The notes below the pieces were generated by a model. The model was not told where the DNA came from and ran no database searches. It saw only the letters and a program-made list of their open reading frames with translations. Positions 23,378 through 27,973 of a DNA stretch of 37,376 bases are shown piece after piece. The stretch is from a virus: positions 1 to 37,376 of IMG/VR virus record IMGVR_UViG_3300050175_000080. One strand, 5' to 3'. The translations under genes and the position numbers were made by a program. Position 1 is the first letter of the stretch, and each line of letters opens with the position of its first letter.

Positions 23378-23638
23378 ATGACTAAAAACATAGAAAATTT
23401 AAAGTTTAAAGAAGAATGCAAAGATATAATCGCGCATAATATCTTAAAATTGCTGGAGCCACAGGAGAATAATAATAAAATTATATCTCTTTTCAGCCTA
23501 AACATGAAACTTGGCTTAAGTGACGCGACAATGCAAAAATATGTAAGCCGTGTTCAGCTTCCACAGGTACATATTCTCATCAAAATTGCGGATTATTTTG
23601 GCATAACACTCGATGAGCTAGTAAGAAAGAAATTATAA
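23378..23638 (+). CDS. Second small Xre-family helix-turn-helix protein, 86 aa
   Basis: Last gene of the early operon. An N-terminal helix of about 25 residues precedes an HTH with FSLNMKLGLSDATMQKYVSR and the family ending ILIKIADYFGITLDELV. The upstream gene encodes a sister HTH, 21 bases away. Its leader has CCAACGGAGA, a variant of the operon's CCAATGGAGA. The two may be antagonistic (repressor and Cro-like), but neither looks like a full-length prophage repressor. Confidence 0.78.
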   Translation: MTKNIENLKFKEECKDIIAHNILKLLEPQENNNKIISLFSLNMKLGLSDATMQKYVSRVQLPQVHILIKIADYFGITLDELVRKKL

Positions 23639-23658
23639 TTAGAAATGGAGAGGGGGCG

Positions 23659-23724
23659 TTAAGCCCCTTCCACAGCCCTCACAATAAAATAAACCAAAAT
23701 CAATAAACAAATAATGTCAATCAT
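23659..23724 (-). CDS. Possible 21-aa hydrophobic peptide
   Basis: An ATG with GAGGAAAAG upstream opens a 21-codon frame that is almost entirely one membrane segment (MIDIICLLILVYFIVRAVEG). It lies just beyond the terminator of the minus-strand block, so it would need read-through. Its stop lies in a small GGGGC/GCCCC hairpin. It resembles small toxic membrane peptides in form only. Confidence 0.3.
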   Translation of the reverse strand: MIDIICLLILVYFIVRAVEGA

Positions 23725-23741
23725 TTCTTTTCCTCTTGCTT

Positions 23742-23768
23742 AAAAAAAGCCCCCGCCCGAATGGGGGC
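23742..23768 (-). terminator. Intrinsic terminator of the 23.8-25.0 kb minus block
   Basis: On the minus strand GCCCCC, an 8-base loop and GGGGGC are followed by seven T. It lies 21 bases after the last gene of the minus block and faces the end of the early plus-strand operon. Confidence 0.88.
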
Positions 23769-23789
23769 AACCTGCTTGGTGGAATCGGG

Positions 23790-23987
23790 CTAATCTTTGG
23801 TTTCCTTTCTAATGCTTCTTAAGATATGTTGCATTTTTTCATGAACTGGAATTTCAGCCTCACGCCCACTCCCCGTGTAATATCTGCTTAATGCTTCATA
23901 AATGGCCCTCACTTCTCGCATTGTTAATGTTACTACTTCATCATCTCTGGGCTTGTCAAATTCATTAATGATTTCAAATTTTCTCAT
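23790..23987 (-). CDS. Hypothetical protein, 65 aa
   Basis: Last gene of the minus block. The product is charged and helical (VVTLTMREVRAIYEALSRYY at about residues 18-37). GAAGGGGAAG lies before the ATG at 23987, which is why I prefer it to an in-frame ATG six codons earlier. Two further genes of the block (starts at 24554 and 24759) have nearly the same purine-rich leader. No family recognised. Confidence 0.65.
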   Translation of the reverse strand: MRKFEIINEFDKPRDDEVVTLTMREVRAIYEALSRYYTGSGREAEIPVHEKMQHILRSIRKETKD

Positions 23988-24027
23988 TTGTCTTCCCCTT
24001 CGCAATATCTTCTATCTCGCTCGCTGC

Positions 24028-24171
24028 TCAACCTAATTCCCTGACTGCCATGCAAAGAGGCTCTATCATGCTTTGATATCTCACCTCCCGATTAGCTATT
24101 TTTTTGATAGTAGAAATATGGTCTATTGTTTTTCTAATTTCATAAAATAGTATTTCATCAAGTTCGTTCAT
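24028..24171 (-). CDS. 47-aa microprotein in the minus block
   Basis: Starts MNELDEILFYEIRKTID and is helical with mixed charge and one Cys. The ATG overlaps the stop of the preceding gene as ATGA, with GGGGAAGGAG just upstream, so the gene is well supported despite its length. It fills what would otherwise be a 180-base gap. No family recognised. Confidence 0.62.
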   Translation of the reverse strand: MNELDEILFYEIRKTIDHISTIKKIANREVRYQSMIEPLCMAVRELG

Positions 24172-24554
24172 CTCCTTCCCCCCTTCCAAACAATAGGTTC
24201 CACTAAATCAGGCTCATACCGAAAAGCATTCTCGCTAATAAACTTATCATCACTCGCCCTAATCGCAATCTCTCGATCAAGCAATTTTCTGATTTCATAT
24301 TCAAACTTACCAGCAATATCTTTACACATCTGTGCAGCCCAATCATAATATTGTTCTTGCGTGTAGCCATTCCTTAACATATCCAGCGCCATAGTCGTTG
24401 CTCGATCGCTATAGATTGTATCATCATTAATCCATTTCTCAGGATTTTCTTGTAAATACAAATCAGCTAGTTCATATTTTTGCTCGTCCGACAGGTCATC
24501 GTAGTGATGATAATCGTAGGCTAAGTCTTCTAGCATTCTATTTAGTTTGTTCAT
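24168..24554 (-). CDS. Hypothetical acidic helical protein, 128 aa
   Basis: Largest product of the minus block. It is strongly acidic in the first half (DLAYDYHHYDDLSDEQKYELADLY lies within about residues 9-32), with Tyr-rich helices and a mixed second half ending VWKGGRR. The start at 24554 follows AAAGGGGAAG. It overlaps the previous gene by 17 bases. The acidity could suggest a DNA mimic, but this is weak evidence. Confidence 0.63.
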   Translation of the reverse strand: MNKLNRMLEDLAYDYHHYDDLSDEQKYELADLYLQENPEKWINDDTIYSDRATTMALDMLRNGYTQEQYYDWAAQMCKDIAGKFEYEIRKLLDREIAIRASDDKFISENAFRYEPDLVEPIVWKGGRR

Positions 24555-24759
24555 CGGCTTCCCCTTTTTCATTTTCATATCCTAATAAGAAGTCAAAATG
24601 AAAATAATTATTTACATGCTTTATAATTTTTTCATTTTCCTCCAGCATGGGTTGGCATGCCAGCGCAACGCCAATATAAATAGTTTGAGCCTCTTTATCG
24701 CTAATTATCAAATTTGGCTGGTCTGATTCATATCCCTCAATAATCTTAATCTCTCTCAT
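24538..24759 (-). CDS. Hypothetical protein, 73 aa
   Basis: Small protein beginning MREIKIIEGYESDQPNL, with a helix containing AQTIYIGVALACQPML and an acidic C-terminus. GAAGGGGAAAG precedes the ATG, which overlaps the previous stop as ATGA. Its start (MREIKIIEGYE) resembles that of the last gene in the block (MRKFEIINEFD), so the two may be distant paralogues. Confidence 0.62.
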   Translation of the reverse strand: MREIKIIEGYESDQPNLIISDKEAQTIYIGVALACQPMLEENEKIIKHVNNYFHFDFLLGYENEKGEADEQTK

Positions 24760-25040
24760 TTTCTTTCCCCTTCATTAACCACATCCACCCATCGTGTATT
24801 CAAAATATTAAGATGCGCCTGCCGCTTATGCACATCGTCTTGTATGTCCGTAATCAAACCAACCACCACAGGCGGTATACTGCGCGGATACTCTATTCTT
24901 AGCTGATGAAATTCTTGGCTTAACACCCGCATAGCAATTTCAATTAATTTATCCACTTTCCCCGCAATTTCTACTTTGATTTTTGTTGACTCGACCAAGT
25001 CTTTTTTAGCCGTGTCGAGCGTTTTCTGTTTGTCAGTCAT
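24756..25040 (-). CDS. Hypothetical protein, 94 aa, first gene of the minus block
   Basis: Helical protein with an N-terminal coiled-coil-like stretch (TLDTAKKDLVESTKIKVEIA) and a second helix pair. No Cys, no membrane segment. AGAGGAAAC precedes the ATG. About 95 bases separate it from a divergent gene; the gap holds the third copy of the shared TCTTACAAA site, read on this strand, which may serve as or overlap the -35. Confidence 0.63.
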   Translation of the reverse strand: MTDKQKTLDTAKKDLVESTKIKVEIAGKVDKLIEIAMRVLSQEFHQLRIEYPRSIPPVVVGLITDIQDDVHKRQAHLNILNTRWVDVVNEGERK

Positions 25041-25135
25041 TTTGTTTCCTCTTGTTAAATAAAAACAACTATAGCCTCTCCCTCAAAAACATGCTATAAG
25101 TAATCCCCACCACGTTTTGTAAGAGATGTCTTAAA

Positions 25136-25378
25136 ATGAAGTATTATTTTATCATTGACAAAGAGGGCGACGTGCTTGGCCCGTGCAAAGACTTGCTCAA
25201 TAAAGCAAAAGATAGAGCAGTTATTATCACAACGCCGAGGCCCATCAAAGAAGAGCATGAAAAAAGAAGGCTGGGCATGACGCTTGCGGGTAGGCTAGAG
25301 ATTGAGCGTTACCCGTCCTTTTTGCAAGTATATATTGACGGGCGATTAGAGCAAGTGGACTTAGAGCATGTTAAATAA
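25136..25378 (+). CDS. Hypothetical protein, 80 aa
   Basis: Divergent from the minus block. It starts MKYYFIIDKEGDVLG and has a strand-rich outline ending FLQVYIDGRLEQVDLEHVK. The ribosome site is weak (GAGATG, ten bases before). A TAAGA-GATG-TCTTA inverted repeat lies immediately upstream, so it may be repressed. No family recognised. Confidence 0.6.
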   Translation: MKYYFIIDKEGDVLGPCKDLLNKAKDRAVIITTPRPIKEEHEKRRLGMTLAGRLEIERYPSFLQVYIDGRLEQVDLEHVK

Positions 25379-25439
25379 CTACCAAGGCAATCACCATAAT
25401 AATTACTAACCACATAAAAATTTCATTTTGTAGCTTCAT
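25371..25439 (-). CDS. Possible 22-aa membrane peptide
   Basis: A 22-codon frame overlaps the end of the 57-aa gene and is nearly all hydrophobic after MKLQNEIFMW. The ribosome site is poor (AGAAAG), so translation would depend on coupling. Low confidence. It is noted because a 21-aa peptide of similar nature lies at 23659-23724. Confidence 0.28.
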   Translation of the reverse strand: MKLQNEIFMWLVIIMVIALVVI

Positions 25440-25596
25440 GTTTAGCACATCTTTCTGCGTGAATGGGTGGATGCTGATCCTTATGAATATATTTTTGCAC
25501 TAAAATTGTAAACCCTAACATTATTCCCCCTATTAAAAAAAGACATACTATCATTTGCAGAATAAAAACAAACCACTCATTAAAAAAATCTTTCAC
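25423..25596 (-). CDS. Small single-span membrane protein, 57 aa (GTG start)
   Basis: GAGG lies eight bases before a GTG. The product has one membrane segment at about residues 9-33 (VFILQMIVCLFLIGGIMLGF) and a short His-rich polar tail (HKDQHPPIHAERCAKHE). It lies 30 bases downstream of the tRNA-like RNA on the same strand, so both may come from the promoter at 25877-25904. No family recognised. Confidence 0.58.
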   Translation of the reverse strand: MKDFFNEWFVFILQMIVCLFLIGGIMLGFTILVQKYIHKDQHPPIHAERCAKHEATK

Positions 25597-25626
25597 TTTA
25601 TTATCCTCTATGTTTTATAAAGCGGA

Positions 25627-25736
25627 GACGCGAAGCGGGACTCGAACCCGCATTTGCCTTCCTGACGACAACACTCCGCGAAGTGTCACAGGCATTCTAC
25701 CGATGCTCAGTCGTTTGAGCTTGAATTATTCGCGTC
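25627..25736 (-). ncRNA. 110-nt tRNA-like structured RNA
   Basis: On the minus strand an 8-bp end helix (GACGCGAA with TTCGCGTC) closes directly on a canonical T arm (GCGGG-TTCGAGT-CCCGC, 25635-25651), as in tRNA. A D-arm-like hairpin GCAT-CGGTAGA-ATGC (25692-25706) has the conserved GG in its loop. The anticodon position holds a longer arm, CCTG...CAGG with an inner ACACT/AGTGT stem and a 6-base loop (25661-25692). About 20 extra bases, able to form GCTCA/TGAGC, lie between the 5' end helix and the D arm. It is too long and irregular for a normal tRNA. A Y-RNA-like or degenerate tRNA is possible. Confidence 0.55.
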
Positions 25737-25742
25737 ATAAGC

Positions 25743-25819
25743 GAGAAAGAAAAGGCGCTGAGCGGTACACAACCTCCTCAGGTCAACTAGCACCAGCGCT
25801 CCTGCACCCTCTCTTTCTC
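25743..25819 (-). ncRNA. Long purine/pyrimidine hairpin preceding the tRNA-like RNA
   Basis: GAGAAAGAGAGGG pairs with CCTTTTCTTTCTC through 13 continuous pairs (two G-U). A bulge follows, then CGCTG/CAGCG, GTGC/GTAC and a terminal GACCT-GAGG-AGGTT hairpin. It ends six bases before the tRNA-like end helix, so both are probably domains of one transcript from the promoter at 25877-25904. Confidence 0.45.
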
Positions 25820-25876
25820 TTGATAACGACCTTGCAGCTTCATGTACATGGCAAAAAATTTAACGCTATCGAAGTG

Positions 25877-25904
25877 AGTATAACACCCCCAACAAATCTG
25901 TAAA
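25877..25904 (-). promoter_or_regulatory. Promoter for the tRNA-like RNA transcript
   Basis: Minus strand: TTTACA (25899-25904), a 16-base spacer and TATACT (25877-25882). Transcription would start near 25870 and run through the hairpin, the tRNA-like RNA and the 57-aa gene. The surrounding 25840-26044 has no convincing gene. Confidence 0.65.
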
Positions 25905-26045
25905 TAAGACATTCCTGTAACTTCATGTAAGCCATTTCGCACAAACTATTTCAAACTTTTCAATTGATGCAGCCCTTAAATTCTGCGATTATTATCCTAC
26001 ACCTCAAAGATGTATTGCAACAGTCATTGCTATTCTTTAGGTTGT

Positions 26046-26066
26046 GGCCCCTTGATTGGGGCCTTT
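26046..26066 (+). promoter_or_regulatory. GC-rich leader hairpin before the 131-aa gene
   Basis: GGCCCC, loop TTGATT, GGGGCC, then TTT. The hairpin is followed nine bases later by AGGAGA and the ATG at 26085. The T run is short for a terminator, so attenuation or RNA stability is as likely as termination. Confidence 0.45.
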
Positions 26067-26084
26067 AAATATAGGAGAACTGTT

Positions 26085-26480
26085 ATGCTTGATTATTTGT
26101 TTGGTTTATGCCCTCCTCATCCTTATCATGTTACTACCTCTGAAGAGATTCGGCGTGCTTTCTGTCCCACCCCAGAAGAAAGAGCAAAAGACAGTGAAGC
26201 ATTAGCAAAAGCCATGCGACCGATGACACAAGAGGAAATCGATAAGATTAATGATCCAAAACTATTAATTGACATAAGTGCGCCAATGGGCTACTACACG
26301 CACGGCCCTGACCGCATAATCCATTGTCCTAAGACTGGTTATTACGAACGAAAAAACAACAAGATTAAACCTATCAGTGAAGAAGAAGCTGAAAATCGAA
26401 AAGATGAAGTGATTAAAATTTCGCGGTGGAAGCGGTTGGTGAAGAAAATGATGAGGGGTTGGAGAGTAAAAAATGACTGA
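26085..26480 (+). CDS. Hypothetical protein, 131 aa
   Basis: Starts MLDYLFGLCPPHPYHVTTSE. The N-terminal third has Cys/Pro/His residues, the middle is acidic and helical, and the last 40 residues are very basic (RWKRLVKKMMRGWRVK), suggesting nucleic-acid or membrane contact. I chose the ATG at 26085 because AGGAGAAC precedes it; a longer frame begins before the hairpin. Its stop overlaps the next gene by eight bases. No family recognised. Confidence 0.65.
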   Translation: MLDYLFGLCPPHPYHVTTSEEIRRAFCPTPEERAKDSEALAKAMRPMTQEEIDKINDPKLLIDISAPMGYYTHGPDRIIHCPKTGYYERKNNKIKPISEEEAENRKDEVIKISRWKRLVKKMMRGWRVKND

Positions 26481-26862
26481 CAAACAAAATTTAATTAACT
26501 TGTGGGAAATGTTCTTAATGAATAAACCATTAGGCTTAACAGAACATGGGAACACAGTCTGGAAGCATATCGACTTTGCTAAAATCGAAGAAAAAGTTAA
26601 ACGAATGGCTTCATCGGAAATTGAAGCCGAAAGAGGCTTATCTTTTATCGCATGGGTAATTCCACTCTTAGCCGATGAAGGAGACGCAACGCGCCCACGC
26701 AAGCTTGTTTTTGCATGCTCACGACGTCAGCTCGAAGCCTTTTTAGAAACGCTTGCTTTTGAAAGTGGGGCGACTGCGAAAGGCTTCACGCCAAAATACG
26801 AGCGTGGCAGTGAAGAATATGCGAGGATGGCAGAGATGAAGCGCGTCTCGCGGTTAGTATAG
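26473..26862 (+). CDS. Hypothetical protein, 129 aa
   Basis: Soluble, mixed-charge protein beginning MTDKQNLINLWEMFL, with a helix LSFIAWVIPLLADEGD in the middle and a basic end. No metal-binding or catalytic motif seen. The ribosome site GGAGAG precedes the ATG, inside the 131-aa gene. The two genes form a small plus-strand operon between RNA genes on the other strand; together they resemble an accessory pair. Confidence 0.63.
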   Translation: MTDKQNLINLWEMFLMNKPLGLTEHGNTVWKHIDFAKIEEKVKRMASSEIEAERGLSFIAWVIPLLADEGDATRPRKLVFACSRRQLEAFLETLAFESGATAKGFTPKYERGSEEYARMAEMKRVSRLV

Positions 26863-26894
26863 GAAAGGGTTACAAAATGAAACCAGTTGAAAAA

Positions 26895-26971
26895 TGGTAG
26901 CGGGGGCAGGATTTGAACCTACGACGTCAAGGTTATGAGCCTTGTGAACTGCCAGACTGTTCTACCCCGCG
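26895..26971 (-). tRNA. Initiator-type tRNA-Met (CAU)
   Basis: A 77-nt cloverleaf with encoded CCA. Acceptor CGCGGGG with CCCCGCT leaves positions 1 and 72 as an unpaired C and U; bacterial initiator tRNAs are defined by a 1:72 mismatch (C:A in E. coli). The D stem GAAC/GTTC has the A11:U24 pair typical of initiators. Anticodon loop is CTCATAA. The anticodon stem is CAAGG/CCTTG, so only two of the three consecutive G-C pairs of initiators are present. T arm is GTAGG-TTCAAAT-CCTGC. It would charge Met and may act in initiation, favouring phage mRNAs. Confidence 0.9.
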
Positions 26972-27000
26972 AAAAAAAGGGCGAAACGGAGGCAACGCCC
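26972..27000 (-). terminator. Intrinsic terminator with CCTCC loop (unit 1)
   Basis: Minus strand: GGGCG, loop TTGCCTCCGTTT, CGCCC, then seven T. The T run touches the 5' end of the tRNA gene. It would end the short RNA from the promoter at 27048-27075. Confidence 0.8.
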
Positions 27001-27041
27001 TATTATTAATTTTAATCAAATTCGAGGAGACGAAAGTTGAT
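26972..27041 (-). ncRNA. Candidate small RNA 1, anti-ribosome-site
   Basis: A promoter and a terminator define an RNA of about 70 nt with no open frame of note. Its 5' part holds UCGUCUCCU, complementary over nine bases to AGGAGACGA in the ribosome sites of the genes at 19044 (19031-19039) and 3306 (3295-3303). The terminator loop holds CUCCGUU, complementary to AACGGAG before the gene at 23378. Expression and pairing are inferred. Confidence 0.45.
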
Positions 27042-27047
27042 GAGAGC

Positions 27048-27075
27048 AGTATAGCATGTTCGGGGGCATAGTCAA
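27048..27075 (-). promoter_or_regulatory. Promoter of candidate small RNA 1
   Basis: Minus strand: TTGACT (27070-27075), a 16-base spacer and TATACT (27048-27053), close to consensus. It could also supply the tRNA by read-through of the terminator. Confidence 0.7.
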
Positions 27076-27084
27076 ATTACTGGC

Positions 27085-27115
27085 AAAAAAAGGCCGACAA
27101 TGGAGGGGATCGGCC
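27085..27115 (-). terminator. Intrinsic terminator with CCTCC loop (unit 2)
   Basis: Minus strand: GGCCGA, loop TCCCCTCCATTG, TCGGCC, then seven T. It ends both the 140-aa gene transcript and the short RNA from the promoter at 27152-27180. Confidence 0.9.
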
Positions 27116-27145
27116 AAGGATTTGTTTTCTCACCTAATAATAAGG
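27085..27145 (-). ncRNA. Candidate small RNA 2, anti-leader
   Basis: A near-consensus promoter directly after the 140-aa gene and the shared terminator would give an RNA of about 60 nt. The terminator loop contains CUCCAUUG, the exact complement of CAATGGAG. That 8-mer is the ribosome site and flank of six early-operon leaders (genes starting 19367, 19994, 20543, 20914, 21339 and 21785). Regulation by loop-to-leader pairing is an inference. Confidence 0.45.
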
Positions 27146-27151
27146 AATTAG

Positions 27152-27180
27152 AGTATAGCGCACCATTTTGGGGGCGTCAA
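27152..27180 (-). promoter_or_regulatory. Promoter of candidate small RNA 2
   Basis: Minus strand: TTGACG (27175-27180), a 17-base spacer and TATACT (27152-27157). The -10 lies in a 12-base sequence, TAGAGTATAGCG on the plus strand (27149-27160), repeated exactly at the promoter of the 140-aa gene (27639-27650). Confidence 0.7.
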
Positions 27181-27189
27181 CAAAAAGGA

Positions 27190-27612
27190 TTAATCTTTTG
27201 CGGCCCCTCTCAACCGATTCTGATAATGCCCATCTTGCTTCAAGCAGTCTTCCATGCCGCAAATACAGGTGTCGTTTTTCAGCTCAACCAAATAATCGAG
27301 CGACTGTTCAAACTGCTTTTGATGCTCAGATCCAAATCTCAAATAGCGCATGTCGATAGGCGGATTGGGGTGTTTTTTTAGAAAATCGATGTATTCATCC
27401 CATTTCGTAAAATTCGGCTTATCTTGCTTCCATCGTGCAATGAACTTCTTCAGCATCGACAAGGACAAACACACAAACACGGGTCTAGGCAGTGGAGCTT
27501 TTGAGAAATGCGCCGCTTCTGGCTCCGTGAAATGATTGTACAAGATGACAGGCTCTAGGAAATAGCCCTTCGATTGAGCTTTCTTAAATTCTTTTTTCTC
27601 AGCATCGTTCAT
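27190..27612 (-). CDS. Moron-like protein with Cys/His cluster, 140 aa
   Basis: Stand-alone gene with its own promoter and terminator. The product is basic in the first 20 residues, has a hydrophobic PVFVCLSLSMLKKF segment, and ends with CICGMEDCLKQDGH, a Cys/His arrangement that may bind zinc. A related CYCGHEQCARHK occurs in the protein of 34237-34572. AAGGA lies eight bases before the ATG; a TTG two codons earlier is an alternative. Morons often protect or alter the host cell, but this one matches no family I know. Confidence 0.68.
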   Translation of the reverse strand: MNDAEKKEFKKAQSKGYFLEPVILYNHFTEPEAAHFSKAPLPRPVFVCLSLSMLKKFIARWKQDKPNFTKWDEYIDFLKKHPNPPIDMRYLRFGSEHQKQFEQSLDYLVELKNDTCICGMEDCLKQDGHYQNRLRGAAKD

Positions 27613-27641
27613 GTGCAAGTTCCTTAATAGAGGTTAAATAG

Positions 27642-27670
27642 AGTATAGCGTTTATACATGGTCTTATCAA
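27642..27670 (-). promoter_or_regulatory. Promoter of the moron-like gene
   Basis: Minus strand: TTGATA (27665-27670), a 17-base spacer and TATACT (27642-27647). The -10 region GCTATACTCT is identical to that of the promoter at the other end of the gene. Confidence 0.72.
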
Positions 27671-27730
27671 ATATTCTTATTATCCAAATTTCTTTTTTAT
27701 ATATAGATATTCTTAGAGACTAGATTATAC

Positions 27731-27817
27731 AGGACACTTAATAGCCTAGTCCCAGGACACTTAATTTTTTGGAGGGTAGTTTATGCACAAGTTATTCACA
27801 TGGCGAGGACACTTAAT
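27731..27817. repeat. Three AGGACACTTAAT direct repeats (iteron-like)
   Basis: Exact 12-base copies at 27731-27742, 27754-27765 and 27806-27817, all in the same direction. The first two starts are 23 bases apart (about two helical turns); the third lies beyond the DnaA boxes. A partial match, GTGTACTTAAAT, is at 27931-27942. Candidate initiator binding sites. Confidence 0.75.
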
Positions 27818-27849
27818 TTCTTTCCTTTGGTCGGTGCTTGATTTTGGGA

Positions 27850-27900
27850 GGGGTATAAGGGGTACAACCAGAGGGGTATAAGAGGTATAAGGGGTAAAAT
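27850..27900. repeat. Tandem GGGGTATAAG-type repeats
   Basis: GGGGTATAAG (27850-27859 and 27873-27882), GGGGTACAAC (27859-27868), AGGTATAAG (27883-27891) and GGGGTAAAAT (from 27891) make five related units of 9-10 bases between the DnaA boxes and the initiator gene. Confidence 0.7.
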
Positions 27901-27973
27901 GTAAAGAATACGGACAAAAAGCGTGTTGAAGTGTACTTAAATAATGCGTGGGGAAAATTGGAGCCGAATTTAA

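Larger units (their letters stand above)
27731..27900. other. Probable replication origin (DnaA boxes, repeats)
   Basis: An AT-rich zone directly downstream of the replication-initiator gene. It holds two DnaA-box matches to TTATNCACA, TTATGCACA (27781-27789) and TTATTCACA (27792-27800), two bases apart in the same direction. It also holds three AGGACACTTAAT repeats and a G-rich tandem array. IncFII plasmids such as R1 have the origin in this place after repA. No gene is visible between 27671 and 27973. Function inferred from layout. Confidence 0.65.

Noticed and set aside
23651-23670. GGGGC-GTTAA-GCCCC hairpin as terminator of the early plus operon
   Set aside because: Five-base-pair stem without a following T run in either direction; too weak to call.
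25627-25736. tRNA-like sequence as an attP carrying a host tRNA 3' end
   Set aside because: No integrase gene is visible, and the 5' half of the structure is also present, so it is not just a tRNA end.
25767-25790. Resemblance to a T-box antiterminator (GGTTGTGTACCGC)
   Set aside because: No specifier loop or terminator/antiterminator pair, and T-boxes are not expected in a gammaproteobacterial phage.
25610-25903. 97-codon plus-strand frame across the tRNA-like locus
   Set aside because: It is antisense to a conserved-looking RNA structure, has no ribosome site, and its composition is unlike neighbouring genes.
26877-26900. Seven-codon frame with a good ribosome site running into the tRNA
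   Set aside because: Too short to be a gene; probably the start of a gene cut off when the tRNA region was acquired.
27036-27050. Start-like AGGAGACGAAAGTTGATG on the plus strand
   Set aside because: The frame stops after four codons. Kept only as an alternative origin for the small-RNA 1 sequence.
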